From Streptomyces sp. MMBL 11-1 (lineage in GTDB: Bacteria > Actinomycetota > Actinomycetes > Streptomycetales > Streptomycetaceae), in assembly GCF_028622875.1 (NCBI RefSeq), contig NZ_CP117710.1:248001-312000 (forward strand): DNA of 64,000 nt, given 5' to 3'. The translations under genes were made by a program, and so were the position numbers. Position 1 is the stretch's first letter; each line of letters begins with the position of its first letter. The notes below the pieces were generated by a model. That model made no database searches and was not told the origin of the DNA. It saw only the letters and a program-made list of their open reading frames with translations. Below, in pieces: positions 8,852-16,917 of the stretch.

Positions 8852-9035
8852 TGGTTCACTGAGGCATCGTCACCGACGGCCCCGCAGGCCGGTGTTGACG
8901 GGAGAGCCACCCAGGACCGCGCCTCGGATTCGCCCTGTCGGGCCTGCTGGCGCACGGAGTCGCCCTCACCAACCGGCAATGCGCCGGGGCGAGGGGTTCG
9001 AAGTGAGCAGCCGGACGACAAACAGGAGGAGACCC

Positions 9036-9488
9036 ATGGTCACCAAGCAGTCGGCACTCCCGGTATCTGAGCCCGGTCTGTATTTGAGGTCCCGGGAGCG
9101 CGGGTTCGTGGCGCACATGGTCGCCGGACCGCTCCGGCTCCGGCAGGTTCGCAGCCTTACGGCCACGGCACTGCTGGACCACGGAGCGTCCTCCGACGCT
9201 GCCGGAACCGCCCAGTTGGTCCTCTCGGAGCTGGTCGCGAACGCGGTCCGGGCCTGCGGCGATGACGTCCCCCTGGTCGTCGAGGTCCATCTCGGGGACA
9301 CCGGAGCCGTGGTCGGCGTACACGACCCGGTGCCGGAGCTGCTGCCCCACTCGGCCGATACGCCCATGGGCAGCGCGGACGCCGAGTCCGGACGGGGCTT
9401 ACCTCTGCTGAACCTGCTCTGCACGGACGTCACGGTCACCGCCTCGCCGATCGGCAAGCAGATCCGGTGCCGTCTCCGGCCCTCGTAG
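9036..9488 (+). CDS. RsbW-like ATP-binding (HATPase) protein
   Basis: This 150-residue protein has the GHKL/HATPase pattern of anti-sigma-factor-like proteins. The N box is LVLSELVANAVRA (about residues 68-80), followed by VGVHDPVPELLP and the G-rich ESGRGLPLLNLL lid segment. Streptomyces encodes many such stand-alone proteins, mostly of unknown partner. The ATG at 9036 has an AGGAGG site eight bases upstream. It is the first gene rightward of the GntR operator array, followed by a WhiB gene, suggesting a regulatory front end to the transfer module. Confidence 0.85.
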   Translation: MVTKQSALPVSEPGLYLRSRERGFVAHMVAGPLRLRQVRSLTATALLDHGASSDAAGTAQLVLSELVANAVRACGDDVPLVVEVHLGDTGAVVGVHDPVPELLPHSADTPMGSADAESGRGLPLLNLLCTDVTVTASPIGKQIRCRLRPS

Positions 9489-9616
9489 AACCCGTGGTCC
9501 GGGGGCGGGGCCGAGGCAGGTCAGCAGCAGCCAGCCGCCGGGATCACCCGGCCTCTCCCCCTCCTACCGCTCCCTCCCGCACACCCACCGCCACTGAACG
9601 GAAAGGACTTCCCAGC

Positions 9617-9874
9617 ATGGACTTTCGGCATAGCGCACTTTGCCGTGAAGAGGACCCGGACCTCTTCTTCCCCATCGGCTCCACCGGCCCGGCCCTTCTG
9701 CAGATCGAAGAGGCCAAGGCCGTCTGCCGCCGCTGCCCGGTCATGGAGCACTGCCTGCAGTGGGCGCTCGAGAACGGTCAGGACTCCGGTGTCTGGGGTG
9801 GGCTCAGCGAGGACGAGCGCCGGTCCCTGAAGCGCCGTACCGCGCGCAGCCGTCAGCGCAACAAGGCCGCGTGA
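9617..9874 (+). CDS. WhiB-family iron-sulfur regulator
   Basis: This 85-residue protein carries the four WhiB cysteines, Cys9, Cys37, Cys40 and Cys46 (C-x2-C-x5-C for the last three), which hold a [4Fe-4S] cluster. The GVWGG turn and a basic C-terminal tail (RRSLKRRTARSRQR) follow. WhiB-like proteins bind sigma factors and respond to redox or nitric oxide. Plasmid-borne copies are frequent in Streptomyces. The ATG at 9617 follows GAAAGGA. It lies 128 bases after the ATPase gene and may be cotranscribed with it. Confidence 0.96.
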   Translation: MDFRHSALCREEDPDLFFPIGSTGPALLQIEEAKAVCRRCPVMEHCLQWALENGQDSGVWGGLSEDERRSLKRRTARSRQRNKAA

Positions 9875-10042
9875 GCAACCGGGTGCTGATCAGCCCTCGC
9901 GGCCCGCTCACCAGCCGGCCGGGCGCCACCCTGCACGGCAGCACCGCTCGCCCCACATGGGTGAGCCCCGAGCGCGGACCGGCGCATCGGGGCCACCTCA
10001 CAGCCACCAACTCGAATTCATCCTCATCAGGGAGCTGATCGC

Positions 10043-10618
10043 ATGCACACCAGGATGCCCGACACCGCGCCGTACCGCGGCGGAAGGGGCGACGCTTCGC
10101 CTACCGCTCCCGGGGCCGTTCTCCCCTCGCCCCGGAATCGCACCACCTCGGAGATGCCGCTCAACGGCCGTGTGAACGGCACGTCCCTCAACGGCGCGGC
10201 GAGCGGCATGAGTCCGCTGGTCCTGGGGCTGGCCGGCACGCTCGTCTCCGCGACCGGCGTGGTGGGTGCGATCCGCGTTCCCGACCCGGCCGAGGCGAGC
10301 GCTCTGCTGGTGACCATCGTCGGTCCGGACGGCGGCTCGGCCGTCTGTACCCTCGACGCCGACCACTACCTCGATCTCTGCGCGTACCTGTACGACGGCA
10401 CCGAGGTACAGGTCAGCGGCAAGGTCCGGCGCCCGGCGCCCGATCGTGCACCGCTCATCGACGCCTTGGCTCTCCACCCGGTCGCGCAGGCCGAGCAGGC
10501 CGGCAGCCCCGGTCACCGCCGTGCCCGCGGGTTCTCGCTCCGCGGTGCCCGCGCGATGGAGGATCACCCGCAGTCTCCGCTCGGGCGGGCCTCTGCGGTT
10601 GCGGGAGGTGAGCGCTGA
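10043..10618 (+). CDS. Small protein with possible OB-fold core
   Basis: This 191-residue protein has disordered ends and a beta-rich core, residues 70-125, reading VSATGVVGAIRVPDPAEA, then LLVTIVGPDGGSAVCTLDAD and EVQVSGKVRRP. That alternation of strands, ending in a G-x-V-R-R-P-like strand, resembles a compact OB fold, but the similarity is too weak to claim single-strand DNA binding. It follows the WhiB gene by about 170 bases. Its TGA overlaps the ATG of the next membrane-protein gene, so the two are translationally coupled. Confidence 0.65.
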   Translation: MHTRMPDTAPYRGGRGDASPTAPGAVLPSPRNRTTSEMPLNGRVNGTSLNGAASGMSPLVLGLAGTLVSATGVVGAIRVPDPAEASALLVTIVGPDGGSAVCTLDADHYLDLCAYLYDGTEVQVSGKVRRPAPDRAPLIDALALHPVAQAEQAGSPGHRRARGFSLRGARAMEDHPQSPLGRASAVAGGER

Positions 10619-10908
10619 TGAGCGCCACCTACGCCGAAGCGCCGGTCACCGCCCCTTCGGACGAGCGCGACACTCCGCCCTTCGCGGAACTGAGCCGGGG
10701 TGCCACCGTCGGAATCCTCCTCGTCGCCTTCATCGGCACGATCCTCACCACGGTCGACCTGTTCCTCAACGGGTGGCTCGCCGCCCTGGCTCACCTCGGC
10801 TGGTTCATCGGCGTGTTCCTGGTGACCACCCTGGCCCTCGGGTTCGTCCTCACCCTCCTTCTCAGCGGCCGACCCGCCCACATCGAGGCCTCCCCCGGCA
10901 CCCCCTAG
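10618..10908 (+). CDS. Small two-helix membrane protein
   Basis: This 96-residue protein has a hydrophilic 30-residue N-terminus and two membrane helices (GATVGILLVAFIGTILTTV and LGWFIGVFLVTTLALGFVLT). The ATG overlaps the stop of the preceding gene, and AGGTGAG lies upstream. Small Spd-like membrane proteins are standard constituents of Streptomyces plasmid transfer operons, where they assist intramycelial spread. That role is inferred only from context. Confidence 0.72.
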   Translation: MSATYAEAPVTAPSDERDTPPFAELSRGATVGILLVAFIGTILTTVDLFLNGWLAALAHLGWFIGVFLVTTLALGFVLTLLLSGRPAHIEASPGTP

Positions 10909-10993
10909 CCGCACCGTCCGGACCAACCACGGCGACCACCCCTCCTGACCAGCCCTCACCTGCGCCAGCAGACCGAAAGGACCCTCGCCTGTC

Positions 10994-13515
10994 ATGGCCA
11001 CACGCCCCAGCGCAGACCCGAAGCGCGGCAGGAAGACCGCCGTGCAGAAGGCGGCCGCGCCCCCGACCTCGTCGGAGAAGGTGGTGGAGATGGCCCGCAC
11101 CAAGGCCGACGGCATCGTCGCCGACGCCGAAAGGGTCGCCGCCGAAGCGATCGCCGAGGCCACCGAGCAGGCGGAGAGCATCGTCAACGGTCTTCTGAAC
11201 GATGCGCAGAAGCAGGCGGACGCCCTTCGCGAGAACGCGCAGAGCGTCGCCGACACCATGCGCTCCGACGCCGAGCGTGGCGCGGCCCAGCTCCTGGACC
11301 AGGCCCAAACCGACGCCGACGAGCTGCGCGCCAACGTGGCCAGTGCAGCCGAGGAGACCCGTTCCGCCGCTCAGGACGAGTCCGACGCACGCATCACCCG
11401 CGCCACCCTGGACGCCGAGCGGATCATCGCTGAGGCCACCGAAGCGGGCGACCGGGTTGTTGCGGAGGCGAAGTCCTCAGCGGAGGCCCTGGTCGAGAAC
11501 GCCCGCGGGGAGGCCGCATCCCTGCTGGCCGACACTCGGGCCCAGGCCGAGCAGAAGCGCTCGGAGGCCGAGAAGATCCTCGCTTGCGGGCGGGAGGACG
11601 CCGCGCGCCTGCGGGCCGAAGCCGACGCGGAGGCCGAACGTCTCCGGCAGGCCGGGGCCGCCGACCGCGACCGTGCCCAGGGCGAGGCCGCCTCCTTCCA
11701 CGCCGAAGCGAAGCGCCTCCTCCAGCACGCCCAGGACACCGCCGACACGCTGCGCAGCCAGGCGGAGGAGACCGCCGCCCGGGTCCGAACCGCCGCTGCG
11801 GCCGAAGCGACCCAGCTGCGCAAGGACGCCACCGAGGACGCCCAGCGCACCCGGAACACCGCCGAGGAGGAGGCCGATCGGCTGCGGACTGCGGCGCGTG
11901 CCACGGTCGCCGAGGCAGAGGAACGCGCCGCGGAGGTCACCACCGCGGCGAAGGACGAGGCGGGCGAGATCCTCCTCCGCGCCCGGGCACAGGCCGAGGG
12001 CCTCACCCAGAAGGCCGACGCCGCCCTGGCGGCAGCCGAGACCACCCTCACCGAGGCGCGCGGCGACGCGGCCGTCCTGCGGGCCGACGCCGAGACGGAC
12101 CGCGCCCAGGCTGCCGAGAAGCTGGCCAAGGCCATGTCCAGGACCGCGCGGAAGTTGGAGAAGCGGAACCTCAAGCGGGAAGCCGCCGAGAAGCACCGTG
12201 CGGCTAAGCGGAACGAGAAGGAGGCGCTCCGTGCGGGCCGGCCGACCTGGGCGGACAAGGGCCGCGACGCGCTCCGCTTCTTCGCCGTACGGTTCCTCAT
12301 CATCGTGCCGATCCTGGCCCCGATGATCGTCGCCTGGACAGGCCAGTCGGGCTTCGCCATGAAGGTCCTCAGCTGGAACTTCGCGGCGTCCCTCGTCTAC
12401 GCCGCGGCGTACGAGATGACGACCGCGTACTGCGCCTGGCTGTATGACCAGGCCCGCCGCGACGGTGACAAGGGCTGGGAGTACCGGATCGCCACCTGGC
12501 TCTTCGGTATCGGTGCCGCGGTCCAGCAGTGGTGGCACTACTCCAGCGACTGGTCCGCCACCCCCAAGGCGGTCACCTTCTCCGCTATGTCGATGGTCGG
12601 CGTGGTCTGTGGGAGCTGTTCGCCCGCCTCGTCCACCGCCGTAAGCTCCGCCAGGACCGCAACCTCCCGCCGGCGCTCCCCAGCCTCGGCATGGCCCGCT
12701 GGCTGCGCTACCCGGTCCGCTCGTGGACCGCCCGCTCCCTGATGATCGACAACCCGGACCGTTGGGGCAACGCGACCACCGCGTGGACCGAGGCGGGCCG
12801 GATGCTGGCGGACCGCAAGGCTCGTCGGTCCGGAAAGGCGTACGCGGACCTCTACATTCTCTCGGTCCGGCGGGTCGGACCGGACCATGGACCGGGGACC
12901 ATCCCGGCGGTCCACGCCCTCATGGACCGGTGGTCCGCCGCCCCGGCGACGGACCGGACCGCGAGTGGACCGGACCGGACCAAGACCACGGACCGCGGAC
13001 CGGACCGGACCAGGACCACGGACCGCGGACCGGACCGGACCAGGACCACGGACCGCGGACCGGACCGGACCGCGAGTGGACCGGACCGGACCGCGAGTGG
13101 ACCGGACCGGACCAAGACCACGGACCGCGGACCGGACCGGACCGCGAGTGGACCGGACCGGACCAAGACCACGGACCGCGGACCGGACCGGACCAATAGG
13201 GCCACCACCTGGGAGGACCACGGTCCGGACCGTGCGTCGGGGGCCGGCGGGCCGGGCCGGGATGGTCACACGGACCGCGAGCTGGCGGACCGGACCACGG
13301 TCCGCCGGCTCGCGGACGGACCGCCGTACCTGGCTCCGGACGGCTTCGAGCTCAGCGAGACGGAGCAGCGGGCCATCGACCTCCTGCGGTCCGAGGGCCG
13401 GTCCATCACCAAGCGGAATCTCGGCGATGCGGTCCGGGCCGAGAACGGGTCCATCTCTTCGGACCGTGCCGCTGAAGTCGCCCGCCACTTCCCCCGCAAG
13501 CTCCGGTCCGCCTAA
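10994..13515 (+). pseudogene. Coiled-coil DUF2637 (SpdB-like) transfer protein, one-base frameshift
   Basis: Residues 25-400 form a very long Ala/Glu/Arg-rich coiled coil in the frame beginning at ATG 10994. A basic stretch and membrane helices follow (RFLIIVPILAPMIVAWTG near residue 435), then the DUF2637 core around TTAYCAWLYDQARRDGDKGWE. At about 12607 the expected sequence VGVVLWELFARLVHRRKLR continues one frame back: GTGGTCTGTGG reads correctly as GTGGTCCTGTGG. Restoring one C yields an 840-residue protein whose tail contains GPDRT repeats and ends at 13515. DUF2637 proteins are Spd-type plasmid-spread factors. As written, the product truncates at 12742. The C-terminal coding part overlaps the GGACCG repeat array, a candidate transfer site. 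Confidence 0.8.
12944..13198 (+). repeat. GGACCG-rich tandem array, candidate clt transfer locus
   Basis: Interleaved 30-base units (encoding GPDRTKTTDR or GPDRTRTTDR) and 21-base units (GPDRTAS) share the core GGACCGGACC. About nine units are visible. CGGACC/CGGTCC words stay abundant on both sides, from about 12,840 to 13,600, including the noncoding gap at 13,516-13,548 (CCGGACCGGACCG). Enrichment outside the coding units suggests selection on DNA rather than protein. Streptomyces TraB proteins bind arrays of 8-bp repeats at clt (GACCCGGA in pSVH1), which these closely resemble. Confidence 0.75.
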
Positions 13516-13548
13516 CCGGACCGGACCGTCCAGAAGAAGGAGTTCCCG

Positions 13549-13818
13549 ATGGGCGATATCAGCCCCCCGCTTTACGAGTGGTCCGCGCGGACCGCCCAGG
13601 AGGCCGAAAGTTCTCTCGAGGCCGCGAGGCACCTCATCGACGCTCACCTCAAAACCCTCGTTCCCGGCGACGCCTTCATCAAGGGCGACACCCGTCGGAC
13701 GTCCCTGCTCGTCCTGCGGATCTCGCTGGACCTCGGCCCGATGGTCGAGGTCATCAACGAGTCGCGGGAGCTCAAGGAGCAGTCCGACCTGGGCGACACC
13801 GACTTCACCGATTCCTGA
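13549..13818 (+). CDS. Small acidic protein of the transfer operon, unknown
   Basis: This 89-residue acidic protein follows the DUF2637 gene by 33 bases, with AAGAAGGAG just before the ATG. It is predicted to be largely helical (SLEAARHLIDAHLKTLV), with a conserved-looking centre SLLVLRISLDLGPMVEVIN. No motif is recognised. Its position between transfer genes suggests an accessory transfer role. Confidence 0.6.
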   Translation: MGDISPPLYEWSARTAQEAESSLEAARHLIDAHLKTLVPGDAFIKGDTRRTSLLVLRISLDLGPMVEVINESRELKEQSDLGDTDFTDS

Positions 13819-13838
13819 CCAGCAGAAGGGCTCCAGGC

Positions 13839-14324
13839 ATGACCGATCGTCGGCCGCACCGCACGGACAAGAGGCTCGAACGGGTGCCCCGCCCTGACCT
13901 CAACGGCAAACAGATGGCGTGCGTCGAGGCACGATTCGCGCTGGAAGAGACACCGGCGATCGCCCACTTCGCGGCCGTCCATCACCACGTCGAGGAGATC
14001 CTCCGCACCGTCGCGGTGAACGACAGAAGGGAGTGGATTCTGGGCAACGTCGCCCGCGTCAGGGCCGAACTCGACCTGCTTGAGCAGGCCGTCGAAGTCG
14101 GGACGCTCCCACTGGATCTCACCGAGCGTCACAGGTCGACCTGCTACCGGCCGCCGTTTGTCGGTATCGAGTCCGGTCTCCGCCAGCCCCTGGACGCCTC
14201 GAAAGGCTGGCGGGGCCACTCAGCCGCCTACCGCCCAGCCCGGCCTCGGAAGGACATCGGCTCTACACCCTGGGTGGTCCTGGCGGCCCTCCTGTTCGTC
14301 CTCTTCTACGAAGTCATGAACTAA
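13839..14324 (+). CDS. Tail-anchored helical protein of the transfer operon
   Basis: This 161-residue protein is mostly hydrophilic and helical (EEILRTVAVNDRREWILGNVARVRAELDLL) and ends in a single membrane helix, PWVVLAALLFVLFYEVMN. This makes it a probable tail-anchored membrane protein. The ATG at 13839 lies 20 bases after the previous stop, with AGAAGGG upstream. It is the last gene before the TTGACG repeat cluster. No family is recognised. Confidence 0.6.
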   Translation: MTDRRPHRTDKRLERVPRPDLNGKQMACVEARFALEETPAIAHFAAVHHHVEEILRTVAVNDRREWILGNVARVRAELDLLEQAVEVGTLPLDLTERHRSTCYRPPFVGIESGLRQPLDASKGWRGHSAAYRPARPRKDIGSTPWVVLAALLFVLFYEVMN

Positions 14325-14348
14325 CGCAGTGTGACGTGAAGTTGGGTG

Positions 14349-14486
14349 CGTCAACGTCAACGTCAATCGTCGCGACGTGACATGAGGACTCGATCAACGC
14401 GGATCAGCCCGAGAATCCGCCTCTGACCAGCCACATTGACGTTGACGGGGCTGCCTGACGTTGACGTTGACGCCGTCGGCTTGACG
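14349..14486. repeat. Inverted clusters of TTGACG hexamers
   Basis: Three contiguous CGTCAA units (14349-14366) are followed about 70 bases later by TTGACG units at 14436-14447 (two), CTGACG at 14455, TTGACG at 14461-14472 (two) and TTGACG at 14481-14486. The left cluster is the reverse complement of the right ones, so the two face each other. The hexamer period of six is exact within clusters. The noncoding position suggests an operator, iterons, or a second translocase-binding or partition site. Confidence 0.7.
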
Positions 14487-14541
14487 CCCCTCTCACTACT
14501 GATTGTCACAGAGCCTGTTGCCCCGCGCTGGAGGAATCCCC

Positions 14542-16854
14542 GTGAGCACCACCCCCGACTACGACTTGGCGCCGTCGGCCGCCACGGCGCCCGCGCCGCC
14601 GCCCGCCGCCGGTCAGCCCACGGCGTCGGGCGCAGCGGTAGTCACGGACCCGGGCGCGCAGCGGACGCAGCGCCGTCGCTCAGCGTCACAGAAGGGAGAT
14701 GGCCTCGCTGGGCTCCTGATACCTGGCGGAGCGATCACCGGGCTGATCGGGTTGTGCTGGCTGGTCCACGCCTTCGGCCTTCCCGTCGTCGTCTTCGCGA
14801 TCCTTGCCGCCGCGGTCACCGTCGCTACCGCCGTGGTCATCAAGGTCAGCCGACGGGCGGCCAAGGCTGTCGGCCGCCGCCACCAGGCCGGCGGTTCCGG
14901 GGGAGCTGGACCGGGCGGGCGCGGCAGCCGACGTAGCGGCCGGGGCGGAGGGGGTCGCGGGGGTGGTCGCTCCGGCCACAGAGGGCTCAGGACGGGCAAC
15001 CGTTCCGGCGGAGGGCCGGCGGGGTCCAACGTCCCTGGTGCCCTGTCGCGTAAGCCTGCTGGTCTCGGGTCGACGAAGTCTCTGTCGAACCGGAGCGGGG
15101 CGACGAACTCCTCCAAGGGCCACCTCGGCGGGAGGGGCGGCCTGGGCGGAGGCAGGTCGGCCTCCGGTCCCAAGCCCCTCAAGGGCAGCTTGGCCAAGGG
15201 CGGCTTCGGTGGTCCCGGCGGGCGCAGGAGCACGGGGACACCGGGGGGCATGACGAACGGGACGGGCGGCAGCGGACTGCTCGGCAAGCTCGGAAGCGGA
15301 ATCTCCTCGGGATCCCGGGGAGTCGGGCCGACAAAGCCGAACCGGAAGACCGGAGCGACCGGTGCCGGAGGCGGTTTCGGGAAGGCCCTGAAGAAGACGC
15401 GGGGCGGTACGAGAGGCCCCCTCACGCCGAAGTCGTCGGGCACGAAGCCGCCCGTCGGCGCTGGGAAGGGTGGCAAGGGCAAGGGCCGGGGGAAGTCTCT
15501 CGGGCCCAAGGGACCAGGCAAGAAGGGCAAGGGCAGCGGTCCCAAGCACCGGCGACGCCACACCTGGAGGAAGAACCCGATCCGGAAGACCGGGGGCCTT
15601 CTGAAGGCCGGCGCCACCGAGAGCGGTAAGGCCGCACGCCGCGCCTACAGGACCGTTACCAGCAAGAAGTTCCGGCGCCGTCTCCACCGTGCCGCGACGC
15701 CGTTCCGCGCGATGTACCGCGGTACCAGCAAGCACGGCGGGAAGCTCCTGGCCAACGTGATGCGGATCGCGGGGCGGGGAATTCTCTCCGCCCACACCGC
15801 CCTGGGAACCGTCCGCCTCTCGACGACGGGACCGAACTGGCTGAAGCCGCTGTCCAGGGTTCTGCACTGGGCCACGAGCCCGCTCGCCAAGCTCGTCGGC
15901 CACTCCCGCCGGTGGACGTGGCTCTCCACCTGGATCTACAAGACCGCCACCGCCCGCCCGATCACCAAGCCCGCCAAGCCCACCCCGGCCGTCCCGGCCG
16001 CGGGCACCGGCACGGCCGCGCCCGTCTCCGGCGGCCACATCCCCGTGCCGTCGCCGGCCACCGCACCAGCAGGAGGAACCCCCGTGGCCACCAGCCCGGC
16101 TCACCACGCGTACCCGCTCATCTACGCCGCCCAGGCGATCCGGGCGGCCTCCGCGGCCTTCGCCGCCGCCCCGGCGGACAGCATGAAGGGCTACGAGACC
16201 GTCATCGAGAACCTCGGGCACCTGGAGTTCGCGATGTGCCACCTGATGCACAACATCGCGCAGGTCACCGAGGACGACTTCAAGGTCAACCCGGAGATCA
16301 GCAACCAGTTCCGCACCGTCGGGGTGCAGTTCCTGCTGCTGGGCGCCTTCGTCGACAGTGCCCACCAGGTGTTCCGTGAGGTCCACGCCGAGCAGCTGGA
16401 CAACATCGAGAACCCGACGTGGCAGGGCCGCAAGTGGGACATCTCCGCGAACTGGGCGCACATCTTGCCCCCGTACGCGGGGAGCGACCCGACCGTCCAC
16501 GCGATGCCGCTGCTGCTGGCCTCCTCGGCGATCCGTGACGCCGGGGTCCACATCGGCCTCCACCCGACGAGCTCGATGTTCGGCTACGAGACGACGATCG
16601 AGCACCTCGCCCCGCTGGCCGAGGCCCTCTACGAGCTGATGGAGACCGTCGCCTCCACCACCGAGTCCGAGTTCGTCGTCCACCCGGCCATCCCGGCCAT
16701 GCACCGCGACGCCGGGCAGCGCTTCCGTGACCTCGGCGGCGCCATCCAGGGCGTCCACTACCTGTACCGGACCCTGCACCAGGAGCAGCTGCTCAACCTG
16801 GAGAACCCCAGCTACCAGGCCGCGAAGTGGGACGCGGGCCGCAACGCGTCCTGA
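14542..16854 (+). CDS. Membrane protein with basic low-complexity region and duplicated C-terminal domain
   Basis: This 770-residue protein has two membrane helices at about residues 55-100, then 330 residues rich in Gly, Lys, Arg and Ser. Its C-terminus holds a helical domain occurring twice: residues 524-638 (IYAAQAIRAASAAFA, GYETVIENLGHLE, EQLDNIENPTWQGRKWD) and 653-768 (ASSAIRDAGVHIGLHP, GYETTIEHLAPLA, EQLLNLENPSYQAAKWD). The GTG at 14542 is preceded by GGAGGAA. The gene lies immediately before the TraB translocase. A role in transfer, perhaps binding DNA through the basic region and membrane-anchoring the translocase, is inferred. Confidence 0.7.
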   Translation: MSTTPDYDLAPSAATAPAPPPAAGQPTASGAAVVTDPGAQRTQRRRSASQKGDGLAGLLIPGGAITGLIGLCWLVHAFGLPVVVFAILAAAVTVATAVVIKVSRRAAKAVGRRHQAGGSGGAGPGGRGSRRSGRGGGGRGGGRSGHRGLRTGNRSGGGPAGSNVPGALSRKPAGLGSTKSLSNRSGATNSSKGHLGGRGGLGGGRSASGPKPLKGSLAKGGFGGPGGRRSTGTPGGMTNGTGGSGLLGKLGSGISSGSRGVGPTKPNRKTGATGAGGGFGKALKKTRGGTRGPLTPKSSGTKPPVGAGKGGKGKGRGKSLGPKGPGKKGKGSGPKHRRRHTWRKNPIRKTGGLLKAGATESGKAARRAYRTVTSKKFRRRLHRAATPFRAMYRGTSKHGGKLLANVMRIAGRGILSAHTALGTVRLSTTGPNWLKPLSRVLHWATSPLAKLVGHSRRWTWLSTWIYKTATARPITKPAKPTPAVPAAGTGTAAPVSGGHIPVPSPATAPAGGTPVATSPAHHAYPLIYAAQAIRAASAAFAAAPADSMKGYETVIENLGHLEFAMCHLMHNIAQVTEDDFKVNPEISNQFRTVGVQFLLLGAFVDSAHQVFREVHAEQLDNIENPTWQGRKWDISANWAHILPPYAGSDPTVHAMPLLLASSAIRDAGVHIGLHPTSSMFGYETTIEHLAPLAEALYELMETVASTTESEFVVHPAIPAMHRDAGQRFRDLGGAIQGVHYLYRTLHQEQLLNLENPSYQAAKWDAGRNAS

Positions 16855-16917
16855 TCCAGACGTGCCGGCCTCTGGCTCGGCCGGACTTCGCCACCACGAC
16901 ACAAGGAGTGCTTCACC

